From: Bacteroidota bacterium
Lineage (GTDB): Bacteria > Bacteroidota > Bacteroidia > Bacteroidales > F082
Reading direction: 5' to 3'
DNA length: 44,732 nucleotides
Assembly (NCBI GenBank): GCA_003232915.1
Contig: QIKE01000060.1
Coordinates: 1 to 44,732, forward strand
Part shown: positions 1 through 9,049 of the stretch, one piece after another
How positions within the stretch are numbered: the first letter of the stretch is position 1
How the letters are laid out: each line of letters starts with the position of its first letter
The notes under the pieces: model-generated
What the model saw: the letters and a program-made list of their open reading frames with translations, nothing else
Databases searched by the model: none
Told to the model about the DNA's origin: nothing
Made by a program: the position numbers and the translations under genes

Positions 1-824
1 AATGAAATTGACGCCACTTCATAGTTTTTGTAGTTTATCTCAACACCCTGCCAATCTGATATTTGCCCTATCTGTTTAAATAAATTGCCGCTTCTGTTTG
101 CCCTGATGTAAAAGAGTTTGCTGTTTTGTACTACCACATCAATTATGTTTTTTGAATAAGAACCGGCATCCATAATAGAGCGATTGATTAAGATGTTTTC
201 TTCTGCCAATAATCCATAAGCCCGGCTGAGTGTTTCTTCTTGCTTGAACTTTACATTGGCGTTGCCGGCTCGGTTTTCAATATATACAATTTTATTGTCA
301 ATGGTGGCTAGCCCGGTAAAATATCCTTTATTCTTTTTATAAGTCTTTTTAGCATCATATTTATTGTTGGCAGTTGTTTGATTGCCATAAAGAAAATCGT
401 AGTATTTACCTTCTGTTAATTCTTTGGTTAGTTTTAACGATTTTATATTTAAACGATTAAGTTTCTCGTTTATGTTGAAATTGTATGCAATGCCTGAATC
501 GGACTCATATTTTGTATTGCTTGTTTTGAGTTCATTTAACACCCGCAAAACCGTGTCTGCGCTTAGTACATTGTTGCCGGGTATGGAGGACAAATGCTCG
601 CCAAGATTAGTGTTGATATCTTCAATATAGCTCCCACCGGACAAAAATACACAAGCCAGATTCTTGATATTGTCGCTGTAACTATAGCCAACCAACTTGC
701 CACTAATTCCTAATTCGCTGTCTATCTATCTACAAAGAACAAAATTGTCAAACATCTTATTCACAAAAGAAATTCCTGAAAAAGGACTGACGTCTCCAAT
801 TAATTTTTTTACTTTTATGCTCAT
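1..824 (-). pseudogene. IS1380-type transposase, 3'-truncated by window edge, with in-frame stop
   Basis: Reading the minus strand from the ATG at 824 gives MSIKVKKLIGDVSPFSG and later GYSYSDNIKNLACVFLSGG, IEDINTNL and KKNKGYFTGLATIDNKIVY, the pattern of DDE transposases of the IS1380 family common in Bacteroidota. The frame is open apart from a TAG at 728-726, codon 33, after about 32 residues; homology continues in the same frame beyond it. The coding sequence runs off the left edge of the window, so the C-terminal part cannot be judged. The stop makes an active full-length transposase unlikely unless translation restarts downstream. Family assignment is from memory of the family pattern. 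Confidence 0.72.
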
Positions 825-874
825 AATTTTATCTTTATTTATTTTATGCCAAAAAAAAAGTGATAAAATTATAC

Positions 875-916
875 GGTCAAATGCTGTGTAAATTATTTTT
901 ACACAGTTATTTGACC
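875..916. repeat. Perfect-ended inverted repeat upstream of the IS1380-type transposase
   Basis: The arms GGTCAAAT and ATTTGACC, then CTGTGTAAA and TTTACACAG, form a stem of about 18 bp with one small mismatch and a loop of about 5 bases. It lies 50 bases upstream of the transposase start. It may be part of the element's end or a structure that limits transposase expression. I could not fix the terminal repeat because the other end lies outside the window. Confidence 0.5.
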
Positions 917-1226
917 TGTTTTGTTAATAACTTAGTTGCGGATGTAAGGTATATGAGAAGTATTATTCTTATCTTATTGAAAAAAATAGTCCTAATACGG
1001 TTTTTGCCTCAATGGTTTAACTTTTATTACTTGTCAGCGGGTTTTATTTTATTATTTCGTTGATTTTCAAAAATACACTAAAGGCATGTTACAAAACACA
1101 AAATAATTAATATACGGAATAACAGCGAAGTAGCACTTTTCACACACCTTTTACCGAAAGAATTTTAATAACCTTTATTATGTAATGTATTTGTTGTTAA
1201 CAGTATATACTTCATTGAATAGATAT
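917..1226. other. Non-coding stretch between IS remnant and rho terminator
   Basis: AT-rich sequence with no convincing gene on either strand. The outer end of the IS1380-type element should lie near its left side, but no target duplication can be identified without the other end. Confidence 0.4.
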
Positions 1227-1260
1227 AAAAAAACCGTCGTACATTGCCACTACACGGCTT
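1227..1260 (-). terminator. Intrinsic terminator of rho
   Basis: On the minus strand AAGCCGTGT pairs with ACGACGGTT (small bulges), with a loop of about 12 bases, followed by a run of seven T. It starts about 30 bases past the rho stop codon. Confidence 0.6.
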
Positions 1261-1290
1261 TATAAAATCAATTGATTGTTTTATAGTCGA

Positions 1291-3183
1291 TTAGCCATTC
1301 ATTGAAATCAGGAATTCTTCATTAGTTTTGGTAAATTTCATTTTATCTTTGAGAAATTCCAAGGCTTCGATGGGGGTCATATCGGCAAGATGATTTCTAA
1401 GAATCCAAATTCGCTGCAACATATCTTTATCGAGTAGTAAATCTTCGCGACGTGTACTTGAAGCCACAATGTTGATAGCGGGAAAAATTCGTTTGTTCGA
1501 CAGTTTACGGTCGAGTAGGAGTTCCATATTTCCTGTTCCTTTAAATTCTTCGAAAATCACTTCGTCCATTTTCGAGCCTGTATCGGTAAGTGCGGTTGCC
1601 AAAATTGTAAGTGAACCACCGTTTTCGATTTGTCGAGCGGCGCCGAAGAAGCGCTTGGGTCTTTGCAGGGCGTTGGCTTCCACGCCACCCGAAAGCACTT
1701 TTCCCGAAGCTGGTGAAACCGTATTATAAGCTCTTGCAAGCCGTGTAATTGAGTCGAGCAATATTACAACATCGTGCCCGCTTTCGGTCATTCTTTTAGC
1801 TTTTTCGAGTACGAGGTTGGCAATTTTCACGTGTTTGTCGGCCGGTTCGTCAAATGTAGAGGCAATTACTTCAGCGTTTACGCTACGAGCCATATCGGTA
1901 ACTTCTTCGGGACGTTCGTCGATAAGCAAGATAATAAGGTAAACGTCGGGGTGGTTATAAGCGATTGCATTGGCTACTTCTTTCAGTAACACTGTTTTGC
2001 CTGTTTTGGGTTGCGATACAATGAGTCCGCGTTGTCCTTTGCCGATTGGGGCAAACATATCCATAATGCGTGTGGAGATGCTTTCTTGCGGATGTCCTGT
2101 AAGTTTGAATTTATGTTGTGGGAACAAAGGGGTTAGGTAATCGAAAGGAATTCTATCGCGAATTTCTGCGGGCGATTTTCCATTGATGTCAATCACTTTA
2201 ATTATCGGGAAGTATTTTTCGCCTTCTTTGGGAGGTCTTATCCTTCCTTTTATGGTGTCGCCGGTTTTAAGTCCGAAAAGTTTTATCTGCGAGAGTGAAA
2301 CATAAATATCATCGGGCGAGTTGAGATAGTTGTAATCCGACGAGCGGAGAAAGCCATAACCATCAGGCATAATTTCTAGTACGCCGTCAGCCACAATAAT
2401 GCCGTCTTTTTCAAAATTGTAAACTTTTCTTTCCCTGTATTGTTCTTTCGTTGTTTCGGGCAGTTTGTTGTTAGTAGAAGCGGGAGACTCTTCTTTATTT
2501 TCTCTAATGACAGTTGTAGGAATCGTTTTGGGTTCTTCTTTGCCGGCTTCTGAATTTAGTATCGTAATGTGTTCTTTTTTATCGTTAGCATTTTCTTTTT
2601 CAGGTGTTTCGTAGCGAAACATTTTTTTGTCCAAACCTACGTTTACACCGATAGTTTCAGTTTTTTGTAAATTAATAACTGAGTCACTTTTTTCTGTAAT
2701 TGGTGTAACAGTAGGTGTGCTATGTTCAACTTTAGAACTCGCTATTGGTGTAAATATTTTGCGTGGACGTCCTCGTCGCCGTTTTGGTTGGGTCGTTTGT
2801 CCTTCAACTTTTTCTTCTGGTTTGCTGTTGTCGGCGACTATATTATTTTTAGGTATTGGCGTGGGTTTTTCGTCTGTCTTGGTGGCTTCGGTTTTTTTGG
2901 GCCGGCCACGACGTCTTTTTTGTATCGGTGCCGAGTCAGGGAAAGGCTTTTTCTGACTTTCAACTTCGGTTTTTTTCTTTCTTCCGCTCCGTTTTGGCCT
3001 TTCTTCATCTATTTTTTTCTCTGCTTTCAACATTTCTGGGGAGGGATTTAATGCCTGATAATCCAAAATTTGATAGATAAGGTCTTTTTTCAGCAGTTTT
3101 TCGGCTTTTGGAATTTTGAGGTTTTTGGCTATTTCCCTTAATTCAGCAACTAATTTGCTATTAAGTTCTACAATATCGAACAT
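1291..3183 (-). CDS. rho: Transcription termination factor Rho
   Basis: Hexameric RNA-dependent ATPase that ends transcription of untranslated RNA. The 630-residue product has an N-terminal SAP-like helical segment (about 1-45), a lysine-, proline- and glutamate-rich low-complexity region (about 50-250), a cold-shock-type RNA-binding domain with [14 protein letters not shown] (about 262-335), and the ATPase core. Walker A is SQPKTGKT near residue 390 and Walker B is [16 protein letters not shown] near 470; the Q- and R-loop region [20 protein letters not shown] follows. E. coli Rho has 419 residues, so the insertion adds about 200. Such insertions are usual in Bacteroidota; in Bacteroides thetaiotaomicron the disordered region has been reported to drive phase separation. 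Two KRRRGRP motifs at about 89-95 and 134-140 resemble AT-hooks. Transcribed alone, with a terminator just downstream. Confidence 0.97.
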   Translation of the reverse strand: MFDIVELNSKLVAELREIAKNLKIPKAEKLLKKDLIYQILDYQALNPSPEMLKAEKKIDEERPKRSGRKKKTEVESQKKPFPDSAPIQKRRRGRPKKTEATKTDEKPTPIPKNNIVADNSKPEEKVEGQTTQPKRRRGRPRKIFTPIASSKVEHSTPTVTPITEKSDSVINLQKTETIGVNVGLDKKMFRYETPEKENANDKKEHITILNSEAGKEEPKTIPTTVIRENKEESPASTNNKLPETTKEQYRERKVYNFEKDGIIVADGVLEIMPDGYGFLRSSDYNYLNSPDDIYVSLSQIKLFGLKTGDTIKGRIRPPKEGEKYFPIIKVIDINGKSPAEIRDRIPFDYLTPLFPQHKFKLTGHPQESISTRIMDMFAPIGKGQRGLIVSQPKTGKTVLLKEVANAIAYNHPDVYLIILLIDERPEEVTDMARSVNAEVIASTFDEPADKHVKIANLVLEKAKRMTESGHDVVILLDSITRLARAYNTVSPASGKVLSGGVEANALQRPKRFFGAARQIENGGSLTILATALTDTGSKMDEVIFEEFKGTGNMELLLDRKLSNKRIFPAINIVASSTRREDLLLDKDMLQRIWILRNHLADMTPIEALEFLKDKMKFTKTNEEFLISMNG

Positions 3184-3523
3184 ATAAAAAATGATTTAAA
3201 TGAGATTTTCTCTTTAATGATTAATTTATATACGTAAATTTTTTCTTGAAAAGAAATCAAAGGGTTCTTTTCCTTTAGCGCTACAAAGATAAACTTTTTT
3301 ATAAGTCGTTTTAAGAATTAACAAACTTTATTAGTTTAAATTCATTTTAAACAAAATATTTTTTTACCCTAAACTTTTTATTTGAGAAAATAAAATATGA
3401 TGAATGGAATATCTAGTAGGAGAATATCCCATAAAAGTAGTTGATCAGGTTTGTTAAACGGCCTCCGGCAAAGAAAAATCTTTACTAAGCCTGTAATGTT
3501 TCCATTCAAGAACGTTTTATTAT
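3184..3523. other. Divergent intergenic region between rho and the DUF4293 gene
   Basis: About 340 AT-rich bases that must hold the rho promoter and leader on the minus strand. I found no convincing TAnnTTTG box for rho and no RNA gene. Confidence 0.4.
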
Positions 3524-3531
3524 TATTTTTG
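3524..3531 (+). promoter_or_regulatory. Bacteroidota -7 box for the DUF4293 gene
   Basis: TATTTTTG fits the TAnnTTTG -7 consensus of the phylum and lies 22 bases before the ATG. No clear -33 TTTG is visible. Confidence 0.45.
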
Positions 3532-3553
3532 CGGCTATAAAAGTAAAAAAATT

Positions 3554-4027
3554 ATGCTACAACGTAGACAATCTGTTTTTTTATTACTTGCAGCCATTGC
3601 TTTAAGCCTTGATTTCTTTTTTCCACTGGCTTCTTTTTTCGGGGAACAAGATTCGATAATACTATACATCTATAAGATAATCAGTAAAGTACCCGATTCG
3701 AATATGCCTTATACCTTCAATTTTGTACTCCCGCTTTTGCTTATCAATAGTTTATGTGTTGTTTTAAGTATTGGCGTTATTTTTATGTATAAAAACCGTA
3801 AAGCCCAGATGAGAATTGTTAAATTCCTTTTGTTTTTGGTAATTGTAATGACAGGATTATTCTTTTTGTATTATGTGGATACTCTTGAGAAATATACAGG
3901 CGGTATTGCCCAGTACAATTATGTGGGGGTATCTGCGCAACTTGTGGCTATTGTGTTTTATGTTATTGCCTTTCGGGGAATTATCCACGATGAAAAGTTG
4001 ATTAGTAGTGCCGACCGTTTACGTTAG
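3554..4027 (+). CDS. DUF4293 family inner-membrane protein
   Basis: A 157-residue protein with four predicted membrane helices (about 9-27, 57-77, 88-108 and 122-144). It opens with MLQRRQSVFLLLA and ends with HDEKLISSADRLR, both characteristic of DUF4293, a family found in Bacteroidota and of unknown function. The charged C-terminal tail probably faces the cytoplasm. The gene converges on the yggS-like gene and their 3' ends overlap by four bases, so the two share no terminator. No function can be proposed from the sequence. Confidence 0.85.
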   Translation: MLQRRQSVFLLLAAIALSLDFFFPLASFFGEQDSIILYIYKIISKVPDSNMPYTFNFVLPLLLINSLCVVLSIGVIFMYKNRKAQMRIVKFLLFLVIVMTGLFFLYYVDTLEKYTGGIAQYNYVGVSAQLVAIVFYVIAFRGIIHDEKLISSADRLR

Positions 4028-4689
4028 TTTCGTGCGCCGAAAATTTTGGTACCTATCCTAACCATCGTGCTTCCTTCTTCAATGGCTATTGTATAATCGC
4101 CCGACATTCCCATGCTTATTTCTTTGAATTCGGCTTTAGCCGAAAAGTATTTGTTTTTCAATTGGGTGAAATAACTTCTCAATTGCCGGAATTCTTTGTG
4201 AATAAGTTCGGCTTTAGAGGTAAACGTTGCCATACCCATCAGTCCGCAAATTTTTATGTTTCCCAGCTTTTTTAATTCGTGATTCTCTAAAATTTCTTCC
4301 GCTTCAGCCATATCTAATCCGAATTTGGTTTCTTCGGTGGCAATATGAAATTGTAATAAACAGTTTATTGATCTTTTGTTTTTAACAGCCTGCTTGTTAA
4401 TTTCTTTCAGCAACTTTAAACTGTCAACTGCATGAATAAGTGTTACAAATGGGGCGATGAATTTTACTTTGTTGGTTTGTAAGTGGCCGATAAAATGCCA
4501 TTCGATGTCGTTGGACAGTTGTGGGAATTTTGCAGCCATATCTTGCGCTTTGTTTTCGCCGAAAATTCTTTGTCCTGCTTCATAAGCTTCCGAAATCAGC
4601 AGAACGGGCTTGGTTTTCGATACCGCAATAAGTTTTACGCCTTGTGGAAGCTCTTTGAGAATGTTTTTTAGATTCTGATGAATATTCAT
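4024..4689 (-). CDS. yggS: YggS/PLPBP-type pyridoxal phosphate-binding protein
   Basis: Single-domain PLP protein of the alanine racemase-like barrel fold, involved in vitamin B6 homeostasis and without known catalytic turnover. The PLP lysine lies in LIAVSKTKP (about residues 20-28). Other family blocks follow in order: RIFGENKAQ, WHFIGHLQTNKVK, IHAVDSL, TKFGLD, GLMGMATF, MGMSGDY and EGSTMVRIGTKIFGAR. The 221-residue length is normal for the family. It is transcribed alone towards the DUF4293 gene, with a possible promoter box 14 bases upstream of the start. Confidence 0.93.
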   Translation of the reverse strand: MNIHQNLKNILKELPQGVKLIAVSKTKPVLLISEAYEAGQRIFGENKAQDMAAKFPQLSNDIEWHFIGHLQTNKVKFIAPFVTLIHAVDSLKLLKEINKQAVKNKRSINCLLQFHIATEETKFGLDMAEAEEILENHELKKLGNIKICGLMGMATFTSKAELIHKEFRQLRSYFTQLKNKYFSAKAEFKEISMGMSGDYTIAIEEGSTMVRIGTKIFGARN

Positions 4690-4702
4690 GATTATTTTTT
4701 TG

Positions 4703-4710
4703 CAAAATTA
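4703..4710 (-). promoter_or_regulatory. -7 box for yggS
   Basis: On the minus strand TAATTTTG lies 14 bases upstream of the ATG and fits the TAnnTTTG consensus. The -33 element is not clear. Confidence 0.45.
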
Positions 4711-4980
4711 CATATCTTAAATTAATATTAAAAATACTTGGATAATTTTTTTGATGTGATACAAAAGTGAATTCTTTCGCCAAGCCCGTTTTATTTTTTT
4801 ACCATTGAAGACAGATCTCATGGGGATATAGAGTCTACGATTGATGATTAACAATTAGAATTTAAATTAAGTATAATTACCTTTTTTCACATTTTTTCAA
4901 ATGTTTATAACTTTGTAATATGCTGTTATTCCGTTATTTGTGTTTTGACATGATTTTTAGTATCACTTTCGAAAATCGGG

Positions 4981-5122
4981 CCAAAACGGTTCTGACGTTT
5001 TTTTGTACCACAGGTTAAACCCGTGGAATGGCAAATCCATTATTCCACAGGTTAAACCCGTGGAATGGCAAATCCATTATTCCACAGGTTAAACCCCATT
5101 ACGCTCCTTCGGAGCTTTTTTA
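4981..5122. repeat. REP-like dispersed repeat, copy 1, with internal 37-base tandem duplication
   Basis: The block begins with CCAAAACGGTTCTGACG and a T run. The core CCACAGGTTAAACCCGTGG is an imperfect palindrome, repeated at 5008, 5045 and 5082 with an exact 37-base period; the third unit is partial. A second hairpin, GCTCCTTCGGAGC (5103-5115), is followed by six T. The same order of blocks occurs near 39.3 kb. Two-hairpin repeats of this kind in Bacteroidota resemble REP elements mobilised by RAYT-type Y1 transposases. No such transposase gene lies in this window. Confidence 0.75.
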
Positions 5123-5156
5123 ATCATTCCTTTGTGCGTTTAAAACCAATCATGGA

Positions 5157-5880
5157 TGTTTCATTCATTTTTCCGTAAAAGTAAACCGTACTGTTGACAA
5201 TTTTTGACATCAGTGTATCCTTTTGCATAATTTTTTTTATCCCCAGACTCCTTTAATACTTTAGGAGCAGGCATATTCATCTCATCCATAAGACTCATAA
5301 CAAATCTCCCGACACCTTCAAATCCGAAGACTTACACATCGAACTGTTGCTCGTTGAAAGTAAGTTTGATGCATAACGGCTCGTCCAACGGATATTTTTT
5401 GATAAGCAGATGTAGCCCGCATGTTGAGTAACAGGCTGACAGGTGCTTGGTTGTGTCTGCTGATACGAAATACGTCCACGGGTTACTTTTTATGCTGGTT
5501 GAGCGGTAATCACTAAACTGCACCTATCTTTTGGATTCAATGGCATGAATGAGCGTATGTACATTCCCGCTGTTTTTTCCTTTTATCACTGCGTCAACAA
5601 CCATATCAAAATTGTAGAGTGGATAGAGTTTCTTTTCAATGTTCTCTTTCAACACGTTGTTATTGCTGACAGTGTGGATGGCTTTGATGAGCAGTCAGGC
5701 TTCTTCTTCTGGAAAATGGAGCAGATAAAAAATTTTCCGGAAGGCTCTGTCCATTTTCTCAATGCGATAACGGCCTCCGGACACGGCAAACACAAAGCCA
5801 TGGTCTTTAAAACCGGCGATGTATCACTAAACGGTGCGTTCCGAAGAGTTGACCTTTCGGCCAGTCCGGTAATCGTATAA
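5157..5880 (-). pseudogene. Degenerate WYL-domain transcriptional regulator
   Basis: No frame is open throughout, but joined frames on the minus strand give recognisable pieces in family order: SGGRYRIEKMDRAF, FYLLHFPEEEA, LLIKAIHTVSNNNVLKENIE, KLYPLYNFD, NVHTLIHAIESKR, VQFSDYRS, LLIKKYPLDE and FEGVGRFVMSLMDEM. These match Bacteroidota WYL-domain regulators, including the C-terminal IGRFVMGL-like block. At least three stops and two frameshifts interrupt it, and the N-terminal DNA-binding part is missing. The identification rests on remembered family patterns; the decay itself is plain. Confidence 0.6.
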
Positions 5881-6102
5881 TAGCGGTTACCCGATAACAG
5901 AAATAGCATATTTTATAAGCCCTTTATTTTTGCATAGGAATCCACTTTTGTTTTAGATTAAAAGTGTAAAATTTGATGCCCATCGTCTTTGTTTTTGAGC
6001 ATACAAACGTACACAATATCTACATGATAAGGGCATCTTGAAATTTCCTTTAGAATTAGAATGTAATTTCGCTTCATTATTCATCATAAAAAATAATAAA
6101 AA

Positions 6103-6552
6103 ATGAAAAAGTACTCAATGATTCTAAGCGTTTTCCTTCTGGCTTTTAGCTTTACCGCTTGTAGTCAAAGCAAAGTTCCAAAAGCCGTAAAAACCGCTTT
6201 CAACAAGAAATTTCCTACCGTAAAAAAAGTGGATTGGGATAAGGAAGGCACAGCCCAATGGGAAGCTGAATTTAAACTCAACAAAAAGGACATGTCGGCC
6301 AACTTTGACAATCGGGGCAACTGGAAAGAAACTGAAACCGAACTGGAAAACAACGCCGTTCCTGCCGTTGTATTAGACGTCTTGAAAACTCAGTTTGCCG
6401 GATATAAAATAAAAGAAGCAGCTCTTACGGAAACTCCTGAATACAGTGCTTATGAAATTGTTATTAAACAGGGAGAAAGAAAAATAGAAGTTACTATTGA
6501 TAAAACCGGCAAACTGCTGAGTAAGGAAAATGCCGGTGAAGATAACGATTAA
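6103..6552 (+). CDS. PepSY-like (DUF2874) lipoprotein
   Basis: A 149-residue exported protein. The signal peptide ends in a lipobox, SFTACSQS (Cys at about 20). The rest matches the PepSY-like fold common in Bacteroidota, with two similar halves: KAVKTAFNKKFPTVKKVDW...WEAEFK and VLDVLKTQFAGYKIKEA...YEIVIKQG. Such proteins lie in the periplasm or outer membrane and are thought to act as inhibitors or modulators; no specific target is known. It stands 216 bases upstream of the efflux genes on the same strand, and whether they are linked is unknown. Confidence 0.85.
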   Translation: MKKYSMILSVFLLAFSFTACSQSKVPKAVKTAFNKKFPTVKKVDWDKEGTAQWEAEFKLNKKDMSANFDNRGNWKETETELENNAVPAVVLDVLKTQFAGYKIKEAALTETPEYSAYEIVIKQGERKIEVTIDKTGKLLSKENAGEDND

Positions 6553-6768
6553 ATTTCAGGAGTTTTCTTAATTTTACGATCTGCTTCTGTTTAATCAATA
6601 ACAAGGAATAAATTGACGGGCAAACAAAAACTATTTTGGTTGGTAGACCAATGACAAAATATATTGACCGGATTAAATGTTTATTCCTTGTGTTTTTTTA
6701 TTTTCAAATAATTACATTTGCTTGGTTTTGCACGAATGTAATACAGGCTTATTGTTTTAAAATTGTAA

Positions 6769-8103
6769 TTGATGACAAAAAAGATATGGAATTTTTCACA
6801 ACGGAAAGGGGTATTTTTCAAAAAAGATTTCTTCTTTCCGTGGCTTTTTTTTATTCTGCTATCATTGCCAACACAGATACTTCATAGTCAGACGCAATTA
6901 TTAGAATACATCGACAGTGCCAAACTTAACAATCCGCAAATTATCAGGATTGAAAAGCAAATAAAAATTATGGAACTGCAAAAAATGAGCGTTAAAGCTA
7001 TATACCGGTCTCCTAAAGCTTATATAACATCGGATATAAATATTACACCGTATTTCAATAACGGCTCCCAGTTTATCACTACCAATCCTACCGACATGGC
7101 CATTGGCTATGACATTGGCATCACCAACGGGGGGCTATATTCAGGTCTTATAAATGTTGACATTCCGCTTTTGGGTAAAAAGTCAACTCAAAATGCGCTA
7201 CTGTTGCCCAACAGGCAAACAAACAAGTTACGTGTTACATTACGTATTGCTTATTACAAATTGAACCGGCAAGTTACTAATCTATATTACAATGCATTGG
7301 GTGAGCAGTTGACCTATCTCACCCAAAAAGAAAGTGTGAACTTGTTGACTCGAGAGGTTAACACAATGGAGCTGTTAACAAAAAAAGGATTATATAGTAT
7401 TGTGGATTATCAATTATTAAAAACAAGCCTTTCGGCCGATTCCGTCAAACTGCAAAGCATGGCGATTGCGTACCGTATGCAACTCATGCAGCTTAAAAGT
7501 TTTTGTGGTATTTCCGATTCCACCCTTGATATTCTACGAATGGAAAACATAGTACTTTCGCTGCCCAATATTTCCTCCTCTTATTTTTTGTTACCTTATA
7601 CTAACGACAGCCTTATCGCCATAGCCCAAAACAAGCTTTTTAACAACAGATATTTACCTAAGGTTATGCTTTATTCCAATGCCGGATTAAATGCCGTATC
7701 GTTAAATGGTTTAGACCGAAAATTAGGCGTATCTACCGGCATCAGGTTTGTCTATACACTTTTCGACGGAAGCCAAAAACAAATAAACAAAGCGCAAAGT
7801 TTAATAAAAATTGATAGGGTAGCGAAACTCGAAAAAATAAAATCAAAAAATATCTATTTACGTCGGGTGGTGTTGTTGAAATCAATTGACGAAGCACGAG
7901 CAAATTTGCAAAAACAGAAAAATCTCAAGCAAGATTATAAAAATTTGATTTTGTTGTACAAAGCAGAAGTGCAAAAGGGCCATGCGTCTGTTACGGGCTT
8001 TTTAATGGCATTGCAAAATTATAATAACATGCAGCTTTCGTATGGTTTGGAACAAATTAACTTGAATAAGCTAATTAACGAATACAATTATTGGAATCAT
8101 TAA
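6769..8103 (+). CDS. TolC-like outer membrane efflux channel
   Basis: Outer-membrane channel partner of an RND efflux pump. The 444-residue product has an N-terminal signal segment (FFFPWLFFILLSLPTQ, ending near ILHSQ at about 38) and then the helical-barrel pattern of the OEP family: LLEYIDSAKLNNPQI near the start, and long helices around RQVTNLYYNALGEQLTYLTQ and LEKIKSKNIYLRRVVLLKSI. Its stop overlaps the next long frame, but the adaptor's own start is better placed at 8118. It is the only channel gene in the window, so it may serve both RND pumps. Adjacent ATGs at 6769 and 6772 are equally possible starts. Confidence 0.82.
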   Translation: MMTKKIWNFSQRKGVFFKKDFFFPWLFFILLSLPTQILHSQTQLLEYIDSAKLNNPQIIRIEKQIKIMELQKMSVKAIYRSPKAYITSDINITPYFNNGSQFITTNPTDMAIGYDIGITNGGLYSGLINVDIPLLGKKSTQNALLLPNRQTNKLRVTLRIAYYKLNRQVTNLYYNALGEQLTYLTQKESVNLLTREVNTMELLTKKGLYSIVDYQLLKTSLSADSVKLQSMAIAYRMQLMQLKSFCGISDSTLDILRMENIVLSLPNISSSYFLLPYTNDSLIAIAQNKLFNNRYLPKVMLYSNAGLNAVSLNGLDRKLGVSTGIRFVYTLFDGSQKQINKAQSLIKIDRVAKLEKIKSKNIYLRRVVLLKSIDEARANLQKQKNLKQDYKNLILLYKAEVQKGHASVTGFLMALQNYNNMQLSYGLEQINLNKLINEYNYWNH

Positions 8104-8117
8104 CAATAGAAAAAAAA

Positions 8118-9038
8118 ATGAACGGATTTATCAAGATGAATATATTATGTATGTTGGCCGCATTATTATTTACAACGGCATGCAAATACAAAACCGCCGA
8201 AAATAAAAGTCTTAAATTACCGCTTCCGACAGTAATTGTTAAGAAACCATTTAAAGAAAATAAAATTGTTTATACTGAATTTAGAGCTGTAAGCCGATAT
8301 CTGCAGACTGTTAATTTCAGGGCACGAATAGCAGGCATTATCACAGCAACATTTGCACAACCCGGCGATGAGATAAAAGTCAATCAACCCTTGTTTGTGG
8401 TGAAGCCTGTTGAACTCTCTGCGTTGGAAAATGCCGGTTCGTTTTCGTCTTCCGTCGTTAGCGGCTTCGATACTATTTTTTCCGGTCAAAATGCTTTTAC
8501 AAATAGGGTGATGGTACAGGTTGGCGATTATGTTCAACCGGGTAGTTTGTTGGCTTCTGCTTTTAAAAAAAATTCGCTTGTTGCTGTGGTTTATGTTCCT
8601 TTTGCACAGGTTCGATTAATACATAAAAACAGCCCAAGCATTATTGAAATTCCGGGAAAAGGTGATGTTAAAAGTTATTTTGAAAAACAGCTTTATGTTG
8701 CTGACAGTGTTACTCAAACGCAGCCTTTTATTGTCCCTCTACCTTTTGATTTGCATCTTTCAGCTAATATGAATTTATGGGTCAGGTTTAAAGAAAGAGA
8801 AATTCACCAAGGTACGTTTGTTCTGCGAAAAGCTATTTTAACCAACGAAGAGGAAAATAGTTTTTGGGTGATGAAAATGATTAACGATTCCACAGCTGTA
8901 AAAATTGATGTTACCGTTGGTTGGCAAGGCAAAAAATACATTCAGGTGCTTTCCGGTAATCTTTCGGATTCGGACAGAATATTAACAGATGGGGCTTATG
9001 GACTTCCTGATACAGCTTATGTGCAAATTATAAAATAA
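8118..9038 (+). CDS. RND efflux periplasmic adaptor (short lipoprotein form)
   Basis: Membrane fusion protein linking the pump at 9050 to the TolC-like channel. I chose the ATG at 8118 because it gives a clean lipoprotein signal, MNGFIKMNILC to LLFTTACKYK; the ATG at 8091 would add nine residues within the channel gene. The 306-residue product shows a biotinyl-lipoyl-like pair of half-motifs (GIITATFAQPGDEIKVNQPL and VQVGDYVQPGSLLA) separated by only about 50 residues with no long coiled-coil hairpin. The barrel and C-terminal region end with LTDGAYGLPDTAYVQ. The lack of a hairpin is unusual for a pump that must reach an outer-membrane channel. Confidence 0.75.
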   Translation: MNGFIKMNILCMLAALLFTTACKYKTAENKSLKLPLPTVIVKKPFKENKIVYTEFRAVSRYLQTVNFRARIAGIITATFAQPGDEIKVNQPLFVVKPVELSALENAGSFSSSVVSGFDTIFSGQNAFTNRVMVQVGDYVQPGSLLASAFKKNSLVAVVYVPFAQVRLIHKNSPSIIEIPGKGDVKSYFEKQLYVADSVTQTQPFIVPLPFDLHLSANMNLWVRFKEREIHQGTFVLRKAILTNEEENSFWVMKMINDSTAVKIDVTVGWQGKKYIQVLSGNLSDSDRILTDGAYGLPDTAYVQIIK

Positions 9039-9049
9039 TAGCTACCGCA

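Noticed and set aside
2627-3080. Long plus-strand frames opposite the rho insertion
   Set aside because: Composition follows from the reverse complement of a Lys-, Glu- and Pro-rich region; no start signal or family pattern.
4981-5122. CRISPR array
   Set aside because: The repeats are joined head to tail with a fixed 37-base period and no unique spacers, so this is a tandem REP-like repeat.
5545-5880. Open frame of 111 codons on the plus strand
   Set aside because: It lies opposite the WYL regulator remains and shows no family pattern, so it is a shadow of the dead gene.
6636-6887. 83-codon plus-strand frame before the TolC-like gene
   Set aside because: It overlaps the signal peptide region of the TolC-like protein in another frame and matches nothing.
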